Shown here in pieces: positions 1-11,099 of a stretch of 64,000 nucleotides of DNA. The translations under genes were made by a program, and so were the position numbers. Source of the DNA: Neoceratodus forsteri. Its lineage: Eukaryota > Chordata > Ceratodontiformes > Ceratodontidae. Location of the stretch: the NCBI GenBank assembly GCA_016271365.2, contig JADMNL010000023.1:608806001-608870000 (forward strand), read 5' to 3'. The notes beneath the pieces are model-generated. The model saw only the letters and a list, made by a program, of their open reading frames with translations. It did no database searches and had not been told where the DNA came from. Position 1 is the first letter of the stretch. Every line of letters begins with the position of its first letter.

Positions 1-260
1 CTGCTGACTAATGTAATAAAATATGTCTGGTAGCTACCTGATGTAGTATTCGTGTACCTATATTATGACTACGGTGATCTACCTATTACCAAGCTTGTAC
101 CACCAGTGAATGCCTGTAACACTGGTTGCCTTTTAATCTAAGTGTTAGTGTACTGTACTGTTTTGTTTGCTGTGATGTATTGCTCTCTTGACGAGCTGCT
201 TTTGTGAATGAGTCTTTGACTCAAAGGTCTGTAAACCAATGATCTAATAAATAAATAAAT
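1..260 (+). mobile_element. Possible LINE 3' tail
   Basis: The stretch ends in a TAAA-type repeat near 245-263. It loosely resembles the LINE-like tails at 22,180-22,325 and 42,790-42,911: similar TGTACTGT-rich text followed by a simple A-rich tail. No reading frame is recognisable. The family assignment is a guess. Confidence 0.25.
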
Positions 261-330
261 AACCCATATACAAATAAAATCAAAACAATCAAAATCACGA
301 TTGGTGCATGCTGAAAGCCCCTGCACTGTA

Positions 331-1640
331 TTTTCTGTGCACCAGGTGCATGTGGCATAAGCAGGGCTTTTTGAAAATGAGTGCCAAATAATCAGTGGCA
401 GTAGGTTTCACCACCAGAATGTGCCTGTGGGACATGCCCACTCATCAGGACACCAAGTCCTGATTTTGTAGGCCCATCGCTTGCACCATGCCCCTTTCTA
501 ATTATTTAACTCTGGGGGTGGATCTCAGGGAGGGGTGGCACATTTCCCTTTGTGGCACCCTAATGACAGGAGCTGTTCCAATGGGTGCCCTGATGGCCAG
601 AAGGGGGTGGTGTTAGCTGATTTTGAGTCTAGGGAGGACTGTGGCCTTCTTCTACGACCAAGGCCAATGGTTTCTGATGTTTACTAGAAAACTCAGCAAA
701 ATTCCATAATGTGGACTGACTGCACACTGGTAAAAACACATAATTTCATAGAACTTTGCATTTTCTACCAGATCAGTAAATCTACAGAGCCTGTATTTTT
801 CTTATATTTGCATCCTGTATGATTTTCAGTTTGCTTCATTTAATTTCTATATAATAAACCTTCTTTTGTTCTGATTATTTATATATGTACTAAAAGAATG
901 ACAGAAGAATTCTGGTAAAATCCAGAAATTAAACATACTATTACTGGTGCAGTTCCTAGACTTTTAAGTGCTAAAAATAGAATTTCATTACTTTAATCAC
1001 CATAAATCAGTTGTCTTGCCTATGACTGGTGGTCAAAAACTTGAAGGCATCTTTTAGCTGGCAATATCACTTTAGTTGCTGTACAACACCTTTGTAAGGG
1101 AGTTTTCAAGTGATAATGCTGTCTATGTAACTGTGTACAGTATATAGTATTATCACTGGTTTTAGGACATGTGGAGTTCATGATAACAAAGTTCAGATAA
1201 GTCATCATAAGTGTTCATGATCAGTCTATTTTAAATTTGGGACTTGTATCTCTGGTTTGTGAGCAATATCAATTTTATCATGAGAAACTTAGTTGATACC
1301 CTAGTAGAGGAGAGTAAAGTGTTTAACTGAGGCATTCCAAACAAAATACCTTTTCTTAACTAATGGAAGTAGGAGTTTCGCCCTCATATCTTTGCAGAAG
1401 ATCCAGTTAAATAGCACGCCTTTCCAACTTGTACATTCTGGTAGGACACTGTCTCTCTCTTCATGATATGTTCATGGATCTGCATTTTTAACAGCAGATC
1501 TGTAAGCCTCACATCTTAAAGTGGTAAAAGTATTAATTTCTTTTGTATCAAATATACACAGGGTTCAAGCTTAATATGTTTGTTGTTTTGGTTAACTATG
1601 AGCAGAACTTCAACAGACTTATCAGGTCAATATCCTTTTT
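331..1640. other. No recognisable feature
   Basis: AT-rich sequence. Short open frames on both strands show no motif I recognise, and there is no clear tandem or inverted structure. Confidence 0.5.
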
Positions 1641-1644
1641 TCTT

Positions 1645-1838
1645 TTTACCTTTGTTTTACCAGAGAGACACACTAAGCTGAATGCTGGTTTACAGGTGCA
1701 AGCTGGGATCATAATGAAGTTAAGTGACTTGCTCAGGGTCACACAGTATGGAAGTGGGGCTGTGGGATTCAAACTCAGGTCTCCAGGTTTGCAGCTCAGA
1801 GCCTTAAACCACTGTGCTACACTGCCTCCTTTTGGTGA
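1645..1838 (-). mobile_element. tRNA-derived SINE, MIR/CORE-SINE-like
   Basis: Read on the minus strand, this begins with the tRNA-like head GGAGGCAGTGTAGCACAGTGG, an A-box-like segment. It continues to TTTGAATCCCACAG, a B-box-like segment, and then TGTGTGACCCTGAGCAAGTC, the text typical of MIR-type SINEs downstream of the B box. The minus-strand 3' side runs into an A/G-rich stretch, seen as T/C-rich sequence at about 1,633-1,660. Old and diverged. MIR-like SINEs are widespread in tetrapods, so this narrows the taxon only a little. Confidence 0.7.
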
Positions 1839-3640
1839 ACTATATCCCTAGCCTTAGTTTCACAATATGCTGTAGTTTAAGTATATTTGCAACAAAAAGT
1901 CATAGTTTGCATAACAAATGTATGAAATGCAGCCTGTGTCATTATTTTGCAGCAATTCATCCTTTCTGTTTGCAAAACTGGTATGCAGCAAGACCATCTA
2001 ATAGGTGGTGTAATGGTTTCAATGGATTTCCCTTTGAAATAGCAGTAGGATTAGAGCCACTCTAACCTCGGTAAGCCCATCACCTGATGACAGCTCAGTG
2101 GAGTTGAAGCAGTGGACATGCTGTGAGAAATAGCCAACAGGATGTATCATTTTGCTACTAGCGATTGTGAATTTCTTCTAAGTTGTTGGTTTGAAAATAT
2201 CAACACTGTACTGCTCTGGTGGATCAACAAAGCAATGCCTTGGAGCATCAGTAATCTTCAGCCTGGGACTTCATTTTTTATTTCCTTCTTGAGTCGCTCT
2301 GCTTTCTGGATTGCTTGCAATGATCCAGGATGGATCCTTTTGAAAACCCCATACATTTTCTTTAAATATGACTAGCTATGACTAAAAAATAAAACTGTGT
2401 CCTAGCTTTATGGTTTCTTTTAAACAAATAAGGGCTAAAAAAATACCTGGAAATGAAAAACTTCAAGCCGTTTAAAATCACCCTATATTTGCATGCATTT
2501 CTGCCTTAATAAGTTAAGCCAAGACATACTGTGGAAGTGCAAGAGTGTCCTACAATAGAAATATACAATGAACTGACTTTATGTAACATTCATCACCTTT
2601 AGAAAATGGACTTAGCATATAAAGCATCTGACTGGCTGGTAGAGGTACACTAACTTACAGTGAGCCCTGTAAGTTAAAAAAGTACCAGCCATGCCAACCT
2701 TGCCAGCCTCACAAGTGGTATCCTTGCACAGCTTCCTTCATGATTAGTTGAAGCACTGGACACAAAATTTGAAAGTGCTGCCATTTTTGTTTCTCGCTAA
2801 GTGAAAGACGGAGCTCCCCATCCCTCACACAACACTGTTTTCTTTTAAGCCCTCATTTTTTTCCCCTCACAGTCACACTAGCTTACCACCTGCCACTCTG
2901 TACTGTTTACCCCACCCTGCTACTCTGTACTGTTTGAAATAAAACATTTTTCCCTGCAGAGAATGAGCAACCTATCCAGCTGCTGCCCCCATCTTGGTGA
3001 CTCCGATCGTAACACAGTCTAAACACAAAAAAAAAACTTGAATTTATTTCACAACATCAGTATTAAAGCAGCTGTTCTTTACATAACAAAACAGCTTACA
3101 GCTCCCACAGTCATTTTCAAATCTGTCTGAGCTCATCGACGGCATGGCTTCTCATTGCTCAGTCTGCAACCCAACCACCTGTATTCACCTCCTGCCACTT
3201 CCAAATGATAAACAGGTACAAGAAAAAGCAATGCTGACCCAAACAACCACAATTCCATATACAAACAGATAAAAATAAAACAAGAAAGAAAACAAAATGA
3301 ATTCATTCTTTTGACACTCGTTCCCTTTCCTCATACTTCCGGGTGTGATGTCATTGGGCACCCATGAAGTAACCACTGCATCTTTCTCAGCAAAATGATT
3401 GTACAAAGAGCATTTTTCTTCTGCAGAATATAAATTACTGAAGAAACATATTCTTAAAATGTGTCATTTTGTCTGGATGTGCTGATGGGGATAAGTACAA
3501 TGCAATAGGGAGGGACAACAGATGGCACAGGACAGAAACAGGGACTACTTTACCAAACAAACCTTTAAGCTTTATTTTAACATATTTTTTCCAATCCTTT
3601 CCTCAAATGTTTTAAATCCAAATCAAATAACACAGTGCCC
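1839..3640. other. No recognisable feature
   Basis: Unique-looking AT-rich sequence with a short A run near 3,028. I see no exon, repeat family or RNA gene. Confidence 0.45.
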
Positions 3641-3645
3641 ATTTT

Positions 3646-3798
3646 TAAGCTCAATAATACCCTCCAGAGTGAGCGGTATGGACAATACCAGACCTTCCAG
3701 GGGCTATAAGGCCCTCCACCTGCGGCATTGGGCCTCATTACACCCCTGGGCAGTCTGGTATTGCCCAATACCCCACCCTATTGTGAATTATTGCTTGC
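3646..3798. mobile_element. Small palindromic MITE
   Basis: Two arms of about 55 bases are inverted copies of each other. GGTATGGACAATACCAGACC near 3,674 is mirrored by GGTCTGGTATTGCCCAATACC-like sequence near 3,752. Pairing continues outward to AAGC...ATAAT on the left and ATTATTGCTTGC on the right. The loop is about 40 bases. No coding capacity. I could not define a target-site duplication, so the superfamily is unknown. Confidence 0.6.
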
Positions 3799-3827
3799 AT
3801 ACTATACCTCAGCTGTATAGTTCAAAA

Positions 3828-4557
3828 GTACCAGGTGATAGCATCACTGGCACAATAACGCCGGCAAACGTCAGCAGGCAGCACAACGTGGTCAACAACG
3901 CGCTGGTACATAACATCATGGGCAGCAGTACTGTGGAACACATCACAGTGGGGATGGATGATCATGGGATGTGACAATGCAGGCAGGGGAGCAGGTGAAC
4001 TGGCTGGCTGCACATGGGTAGGTGTCCTCCGTGAGGCTGGGGCACCACGGGCATGAGGTAGCAGTGTCCGTGGCCAGAGTGGGCTATCTGTCTGTTGGGC
4101 AGATTGGGTGGGTCTGCAGTCCAGGGAGCTCACAGGGCTGTGTGGGTGGTGCCCTGGGCACATCCACCATAGGGTTGGGGCACTGGGATCTGTGGCTACA
4201 ATGTGCCCTGTGTTGTCTCAATCAGTGTCCGACCTCTGTTTTGCTCCCCGGTGTTGACCTTCAGTGGCTGTTGGTGCAGCAGCAGGGTGGCATTGGGGTT
4301 GTTTCTGCTGGTAGTGTGGCACTGTACACCCTCCTCAGATGTCCTGGTGCCATGCCGACTGGGTACCACACCATGTCCACTGCCATTGCCCTACCTCCAT
4401 CTCCCGATCGGGCTCCATGAGGGTCAGCAGCACACATGAGCTGGTACCATGTGGTATTGCTGCCCAATGATAATGTACTGGCAGCATTATTGACTGCAAT
4501 GTGCTGCCTGTGATGCTTTGCCAGCATTATTGTACCGCGATGTTATCACACGGTGCC
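3828..4557. mobile_element. Non-autonomous DNA transposon with ~110-bp terminal inverted repeats
   Basis: The left end (GTACCAGGTGATAGCATCAC and onward) is matched by the reverse complement of the right end (GCACCGTGTGATAACATCGC and onward). The match continues for about 110 bases, with shared internal words GGCAGCACA, TCAA(T/C)AA and GGGCAGCA. The roughly 500-bp interior is GC-rich and has no recognisable transposase. Target-site duplication is not evident, so the superfamily is unassigned. Confidence 0.65.
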
Positions 4558-4789
4558 AATATTTAAACATGCTGGAACTCCACTGCAACTGAGTTGTAGC
4601 ATGACTTGGAGTAGCACCAGGTGCATGGTGCTATTTCATGCAGCCAGTGAAGAACTAATGGCCAGCATTCCCACAAGTCTTTACCCTGTGGAGGTTTTTG
4701 GGTTGGCTTTGACATGGGTTCATGGCCTTTATGTGCATGGGGTTGTGTACAGGCCATCAACACAGGGGTAGTAATTGACAAAGGTTTGT

Positions 4790-5092
4790 GGAGGCCATAG
4801 GCAGAATGGCACAAAAGGGAAAGTAATAATTATGAGTGACTTTAATCTGTGGACTGGAACATCCTGGCCACAGCTACAACTAGGAGCAGGGTCTTTCTAC
4901 ACTCCCTGAGGGCAGTGCTGGGGCTGTAAATACTGTACAAACAAGGACAGCATTGCAGATGTCACAGGGGAGGTCCCTTAGTAAGTGATCACCGTAGAGG
5001 ACAGTTTGGCATATGGCTTGGGCAGGAGAAAACACACTAGGATGAGGGCTGTGGACTTCAGAAGAGCAAATTTTAAAGAAATGGGAGAATTA
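4790..5092 (+). pseudogene. CR1 LINE, endonuclease fragment (outer CR1 of the nest)
   Basis: The plus-strand frame reads VIIMSDFNLW at about 4,819-4,850. SDFN is the catalytic block of the APE-type endonuclease of CR1 LINEs. At 5,040-5,070 it reads RAVDFRRANF, the conserved text just after the CR1 endonuclease. The frame is broken by stops. The fragment stops abruptly at about 5,092, where a minus-strand CR1 3' end begins. The logical continuation of this element resumes at 13,886, so I read the two as one CR1 split by a later insertion. The start at 4,790 is approximate, and 4,560-4,790 may belong to it too. Confidence 0.75.
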
Positions 5093-5864
5093 CCATAAAA
5101 CATTGACTTTGATGGCAGATAAGGACTGCTTGACCCACCTAGTCTGCTCATTTCTCCACCTATTGGATAAGCTGCAGATCCTAGTTAACCAACAGCCTAT
5201 TTCTTCCTACCCCCAAATGAATTGACTTATGTCTGTTCCATACATTCTTAAATTTCCCACTGTTTTTGACCCCACAACCTCCTCAGGAAGGGCATTCCAT
5301 GCAACCAACACCCTCTCTGTGAAAAAATACTTCCTCACATTGCCCTGAGCTGTCCCCTCAATCTTCAAATTGTGTCCCTTTGTTCTTGCACATCTCTTTT
5401 CTGAAAGATGTTAACCTCTTGGACTTTGTTGATTCCTTGAGGTACTTAAAAGTCTTTTATCATGTTCCCTCTCCTCCTTTCCTCAAGGATATACATATTA
5501 AGCTCCTTTAGTCTCTCTTCATTTGGCTTCTGGTGCTGACCCTGCACCATTTTGTCTGCCCTACTCTGGACAACCTCCATCTTGTCTATGTCCTTGTGGA
5601 GATGAGGTCCCCAGAACTGCACGCAGTACTCCAGATGGGGCCTCACCAACTGTCTGTACAGAGGATAACAACTTCATGTTTTCTACTGGTGATGCCTCTC
5701 CTATACATCCCAGTATCCCCACAGCACTCCCTACTGCCTCTCACATTGCTTGCTAACCTTTAGGTCATCTGATATGACTACCCCCATGTCCCTTTCCATT
5801 TTTGTTGTTGTTACTACCAGCCCCCCATTGTGTACTCTTCCCTGGTTTTTATGTTGCTTGCATG
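5093..5864 (-). pseudogene. CR1 LINE, 3' half of reverse transcriptase plus 3' end
   Basis: On the minus strand the frame reads GVVISDDLKVSKQC (about 5,720-5,765), then [16 protein letters not shown] (about 5,600-5,646), then [21 protein letters not shown] (about 5,450-5,520). These are the diagnostic C-terminal blocks of CR1 reverse transcriptase. The 3' untranslated end at about 5,095-5,150 carries the usual amphibian/reptile CR1 ending (antisense GATGGCAGATAAGGA). The 5' part is cut off at 5,864 inside the segment that follows CKVMH. That missing part is found at 13,075-13,885. Confidence 0.85.
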
Positions 5865-5879
5865 CATGTGCAAGAAACA

Positions 5880-6671
5880 TATTGTGGCAGCTTGCTGCAG
5901 AAGCAGGTTGTGGAGGTGCGGCACTGTTGTAGCCAATGGCCCCACTGCCTTTGAGGCATGGCCTGCTTTTCCCAATGGGGTGGCAAGCTGCTGCTAACAC
6001 TAGTACAGCCAGCGCTACCACCTTGAAACTTTAGCCACCGCAATCAGGGGCCACCTCATCATTGCAGCATCAGCAATTCCGCTGCAATGAGGGAGCGATG
6101 CATCATTGCAGGGCAGTAGCTTGCATGCCCCGACCTAGTTTGTCGATGGGGAGCCCAGTCCCCATCGGCATAATGTCCACACACCCTAGTTTCTGCTGTA
6201 TGCCAAGGGTGCCCAATCTTCCATTGGCATCATGCCACCCCTGCTTTCTTTGACAACAGGGTGCCCAATCCCCATGACTTCATTCACCCCTTCTCAGTTG
6301 AATTTGCTGATGAGGCCACTCTGTCAAGAATAATGTCCCCCCCAATTTGTCTGCCGAGGAGTGCCCAACCCCCTCGGCTCTGCCCCCACCCAACTGGTGT
6401 GTGCCAACGGGGTGCCCAATCCCCATCAGCTACAGCCCTGCTAAACATTCAGGTGGCACACTGGGAGCTCCACCCCAGTGTGCCAAAGTCCCTGAAAAAA
6501 CAGTCTGGCAATGTTTTTTTCCAACACCTGAAAACAAGAAAACAGTCCCTCTTAGAGTTCGCGGCCCTCTTCCAACTTGTGCCCACCCTCTGCACACCCC
6601 ACCTCCTAACAAACCCCCACCCATACTTACCTCCAGAGCCCAGGGCAACAATCTTTGGTGGACCGGAATAT
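5880..6671. repeat. GC-rich arm with ~50-bp degenerate tandem repeats
   Basis: The phrase GTGCCCAATCCCCAT, often followed by CGGC, recurs at irregular spacing of about 50-100 bases between 6,130 and 6,440. Diverged forms include GCCCAGTCCCCATCGGCA and GTGCCCAACCCCCTCGGC. The same array occurs inverted at about 50,800-51,060. No long open frame makes sense of it. Its last segment (GGTGGACCGGAATAT) is the left side of the hAT insertion site. Confidence 0.7.
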
Positions 6672-7446
6672 GTCTGCACTAGAGATGCAGCGAATTTAAA
6701 TTCAGCTGGTGAAGTGAGCGAAGTGGGCATTTTCGTGTTGCCACTCCCTTCGCAGAGTGGGCAATGCAAAGTGTTCACTCCGCTTTGTCTTACCACTTCG
6801 CTAAGGCAGAATAGCAATGCAAAGTAAGGCAAAGTCATTGTTTTAATGGACTTCCGTTCCTCATTATGATTCTAAGTGATCCACTTGGTGTTTCAGATTT
6901 GGCAGCCCCCACACATCACATGGCTTACAGTACTGTAAGTCACATGCTCTTTAGCTAGGCAGGAAGAAAGTGAGTCATACAAGCACTTTTACTTTCTCCC
7001 TGCAGATGGAGAGAGTAGTGTGTTTTGTGACTGCTGATACTTTAGATCAGAGCGAGAAGGAGATTTAAACTTTGATTTAGACCCAACAGCTTTTTTAAAA
7101 GCTACATTATTTTGTCTTTTCTGTACTTTTTACTTAATTTGTTCTTTCTGTAAATTTTATTTTTCACCTTTATAAGTAGTTAGTTGTTTGTCTCTGTCTG
7201 TGTGACTGTATGTGTGTTGTGTGACAGTGAGTAGTGATTGCACAGACTGAGGGAGCTCAGTAGGAGAGATGGACCAGGGTGAGGGAATGTCTGGATGGGG
7301 CAGCTCTGAGAGCGCTGTAGTGGTAAGCATTGTACCATGTGCATGTGTGAGGCATGGGTGCTCATTCCTGTTGGACTGCTCAAAACTTGTGAGTGCTCCT
7401 CGAGCAGGACAGCACCACCTCCTGTCCTGACTCTGAGGCAGTTGAA

Positions 7447-7473
7447 CCACCACCACCACCACCACCACCACCA
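7447..7473. repeat. (CCA)n microsatellite
   Basis: About nine CCA units inside the hAT interior. They create a run of prolines in one plus frame and histidines in another. The hAT context suggests the frame at 7,393-7,590 could be a remnant of a transposase N-terminus, but nothing beyond the proline run supports that. Confidence 0.9.
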
Positions 7474-7560
7474 AGTCCAGCACCAGGTCCTCTGGTGCAG
7501 GATGTGCCTGTTCCCTCGGCCCAGGTGTGGATCCCATCCCTGTTCAGCACCATGACCAGC

Positions 7561-8200
7561 AGGCTTACAATACATCCAAGTAACTATTAAAAAAATTAAT
7601 GTTGTGATTCATCACGTGATCGTGAATCATGATTTGTGACTGCATTTGTGACCGTGATGATGAAGAAATGAGAATGCCTATGACTGTACTTCCCTGGGCC
7701 CCGATGAGCTGTAGCTTAAACTCCCAGACTTAAAAACACATATCAATGAGTACAATGGTGGAGTGGTGAAGCCTGGAGAGATACTACAAACAGGCTTACA
7801 ATACATCCAAGTAACTAGAAAAAAATTAATGTTGTGATTTGTAACGTGAATGATCATGGAATCGTGATTAGTGACTGCATTTGTGACCGTGATGATGAAG
7901 AAACGTGAATGCCTACCCCTACAGTTGTACTTCCTGATGAGCTGTAAGTTAAAACTCCCAGACCTAAAAACACTTATCAATGAGTACAATGGTGGGTGGT
8001 GAAGCCTGAGAGATACTACAAAACAAGCTTACAATACATCCAAGTAACTAGAAAAAAATTAATGTGATTTGTAATGTGAATGATCGTGAATCGTGATTTG
8101 TGACTGCATTTGTGACCGTGATGATGAAGAACGTGATTTGTATCACGAGTGACTCGTGATGATGGTCCTGACTTAAAACACATATTAAGGAGTACAATGT
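7561..8200. repeat. ~232-bp tandem repeat, three copies, inside the hAT element
   Basis: Units start AGGCTTACAATACATCCAAG at 7,561 and 7,792, and as AAGCTTACAATACATCC at about 8,025. The spacing is 231 and 233 bases. Each unit contains GTGATTNGTGACTGCATTTG and GTGACCGTGATGATGAAGAA. The third is shortened. The repeated CACGTGAT/ATCACG words make the units locally self-complementary. Confidence 0.85.
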
Positions 8201-9339
8201 TCATGCAGAATTAAGCACCACACCTGTCCAGTATTCTGAAGGGAAGCCAAAGAAACAACTGTGACTTAAGTTACAGATGGAGATTGGGCCCTAAGGAGAT
8301 ACAAATGCACAGACAAATTAAGATTAGCGTTATACTGAAGAGTGCAGACACAAAGGCACAACACCTAACCAGTGCTCACCATCAGAAATTCAAATCTGGA
8401 AAAAATACCTTTGCCGGTTGGGGCGGTCACGCTGGGGCAGTGTACTGTACTGCTGCAGTAACAGTCACTAGTACCAGTACCAGTAAAAATACCACAAAGA
8501 ACTACAAAATCACACAACTGCAGTGGATAGCAGCTTCACATTGCTGAAATTATTATGTGGCACAATAAAGGTGTCTGATTTGATGAAACACGTCACACAC
8601 ATACCTCACACACACTAAGTAATGTATAGCAAATTGAAAACTTTGGTAATATAACCACATATTTTAAACAAACTAAAATTATGCACTGCTGCTCCACAAC
8701 AATCAGCAAATGCCAAGAAATATTGAAAATATTACTGTGTGTACATTAACACAGTTAAACAAGAAAAATATCACCAAAACAGAAAGCACTGTCTTTTCTC
8801 CAAGTTAATCTACCTACACCACAGATCCACCCCTCCCCAAAGCACACTTCCACTGTCTCTCAGTACACAGACTGAATGTTGTACAATAACATTCAAAATC
8901 ATACACAAACAATAAACGCACAATGATATGAGCACAGGAGGGTTTCAGATAATCAAATTAAAGTTTCAGCAAAAAATTACTCAAAAGGATTTTAACAGCT
9001 TTTGAAGGTTTGAATCACAGAGAGCTCTCAGAGCAGATTGTCTCCTACAGCTTCCTACACACATTACCCCAAACTGAGGCTGTGCAGAACAATCTAGGAG
9101 CCCATGTGACCCGAAATCCCATGAATTACTGCAAAATTCACCTTTGGAGCTTAATAACAAGGCAAAGTGAGGCAAAGTGGAAGGCAGGAATGCGTAAAGT
9201 CATTGTTTTCAATGGACTTACGTGTTACCCATTATAATGCGAATACTCCACTTCGCATTGCGGAGCACTCAGATTCTCCTTCACTCCCGTGAATCACTTC
9301 AAGGAGTTAATTAGCCACTGCCATCACTAGTCTGCACTC

Positions 9340-10095
9340 TTCAAAGCTGACCACAAACTGAAGAAATGCCGGTAAGCTGTATAATGGCATAAATAGCGTT
9401 TCAACTTTGGCACATATCTCTGCAATTTTGGGAATTTTGACACCAAATTTTCAACATGGGGTTCTTGGGACCCCTCCTCATGAATTCAGTCACTGTCATT
9501 GTGTTATTTGGTCCTGAAAGGTGTCACTGCACATAATCACCTTTTGGGACTGATTAATGAAATGACAGTGCCACTGTTCATGAGGTGGGCTCTCAAAAGG
9601 CCTATGTTGCAAATTGGTGAAAAATCAAAAAATTACTTTGTTTCACGAGCATCACGTTGGGCAGTTTCATGCATGCTCGTAACTTTGATAATTGTAATAT
9701 TTTCACGCCTCCTTATGAACAGTATAGCTGTCATTTTTCACATCCTGGCTGAAATGTGTTTTGCACTTCAGCGCAAAATAGCGTGGTCACTGTGGGAAAT
9801 CAGTGTTCAGGACAGATTAAGAAAATGACAGTGACGCTGTTCATGAACAGAAGTCCTAAAATGCCCTGTGCTGAAAGTTTGGTCATGAAAGTCAAATGAT
9901 CTGTGTTACAAGTGTGCATTGCACAGTTTTCATGCACCCTTGTAACTTCGCAGGTTTGTAATATTTTCACACCAGATTTTCAACACTGCCATTTTTTCAC
10001 ACCTCCTTGTGAATAGTAGAGATGTAATTTTTCACATCCTGGCTGAAATGTGTTTTTGCACTTTTGGCGCAGAATAGCTGTGGGAAATCAGTGTT
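9340..10095. repeat. Palindromic satellite arm, copy in composite element 1
   Basis: A word of about 80 bases (TTTTCAACATGGGG...CTCATGAATTCAGTCACTGTCATT) appears near 9,450. Its reverse complement (AAATGACAGTGCCACTGTTC...) appears near 9,560, then the two orientations alternate again near 9,690, 9,830 and 9,970. This gives about two and a half opposed pairs. The inverted relative at 49,140-50,510 has about five. The segment begins with TCTTCAAAGCTGACCACAAAC, which is also the end of that relative. Confidence 0.8.
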
Positions 10096-10109
10096 TGGGA
10101 CAGATTAAG

Positions 10110-10735
10110 ATCGAGCAAGTGAGGGGTAGGAGGAACGTAGCTCAACTGAGCTCTGTCGGGACTGCTGCAGATTTCTTGTGGCAGAAAAAGGCACCAACAC
10201 AGGCAGGAGCCCAGTACAAAAGAGCAGCCTGCAGCACTGGGAGAAACAGAATGAGCGAGTGAGAGAGGGAGGGAGTGAGCTCAACGGAGCTCTATCGGTA
10301 CTGCTGCAGATTTCTTTGTGGGCAGAAAAGGCACCATTGCAGGCAGAGTCCAGTACAAAAGGACAGCCTGCAGTGCCAGGAGAAACAGAATGAGTGAGTA
10401 AGGAGGGGAGTGAGCGAGCTCAACGTGGCTGTGTCGGGACTGCTGCAGATTTCTTTGTGGGCAGAAAAGGTGCCAGCACAGGCAGGAGTCCAGTACAAAA
10501 GGGCAACCTGCAGCTCTGGGAGAAACAGAATGAGACAGTGAGAGAGGGAGAGTGCACGCTCAACAGAGCTCTTTGAACTGCTGCAGATTTCTTTGTGGGC
10601 AGAAAAAGGCGACCAACACAAGCAGGGGCCAGCACAAAAGGCAGCCTGCAGCATCTGGAGAAATAGAATGAGCGAATGAGAGGGGGAGGAGTGAGTGAGC
10701 TCAATGGAGATCTGCAGGGACTTTAGAGTTGTCCA
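10110..10735. repeat. ~140-bp tandem repeat, four to five copies
   Basis: The marker GAGCTCAACGGAGCTCT, with variants, recurs at about 10,138, 10,276, 10,419, 10,558 and 10,698, a spacing of 138-143 bases. Each unit contains ACTGCTGCAGATTTCTTTG, GGGCAGAAAAGG and AGTACAAAAG. Not seen in the inverted relative at 48.7-51.3 kb, so it may be a separate acquisition. Confidence 0.9.
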
Positions 10736-10814
10736 CCCTCTCCGCCCAGGGTCCTCTGTGGTGGTATATTACAGCAGGGGTCTCTGGAGTGGAGACAAAG
10801 CAATGACTGGATAC

Positions 10815-10965
10815 TTTTAGGATTGCTGTAATAATACAGATTTAGTTGTTCTGTTTATTTCTCTAACTGAGCTAAGTACTGAGCTATACTGTTATGACTG
10901 CTGTAATAATACATATTTATTTGTTCTGTTTATTTCTGTAACTGAGCTGAGTAATACTTGGAGTG
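10815..10965. repeat. ~80-bp tandem duplication
   Basis: GCTGTAATAATACA...TTGTTCTGTTTATTTCT(C/G)TAACTGAGCT occurs twice, starting at about 10,824 and 10,902, directly after the 140-bp array. Confidence 0.7.
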
Positions 10966-11099
10966 CAATAGGATTTCTAACTAGGCTAAGTGAAACTATA
11001 TGAGAGCTGAGAACAAAAGGTATGGTAGCTGATGGGTAAAACGGACAAGAAGGCTTTAGGATTGTTACAGTAATACAGTATCAAATGGATGAGATTTGA

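Larger units (their letters stand above)
6680..9329. mobile_element. hAT-superfamily DNA transposon, non-autonomous or decayed
   Basis: Terminal inverted repeats begin TAGAGATGCAG on the left and end CATCACTA on the right. They are flanked by a perfect 8-bp duplication GTCTGCAC at 6,672-6,679 and 9,330-9,337, the hAT hallmark. The subterminal regions share longer inverted similarity: AAAGTCATTGTTTTAATGGA near 6,829 is also present as AAAGTCATTGTTTTCAATGG near 9,197, and short GAAGTG words recur in both. The interior holds a proline-rich frame (7,393-7,590) and a 230-bp tandem array, but no recognisable transposase core. An empty copy of the host repeat at about 50,590-50,620 confirms the insertion. 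Confidence 0.9.

Noticed and set aside
4022..4439. Overlapping frames of 78-132 codons as genes
   Set aside because: They fall inside a MITE with long inverted termini, and open frames occur on both strands because of GC-rich composition.
7393..7590. Proline-rich plus-strand frame inside the hAT element
   Set aside because: The proline run is a microsatellite. No BED finger or hAT dimerisation text is visible, so I do not call a transposase.
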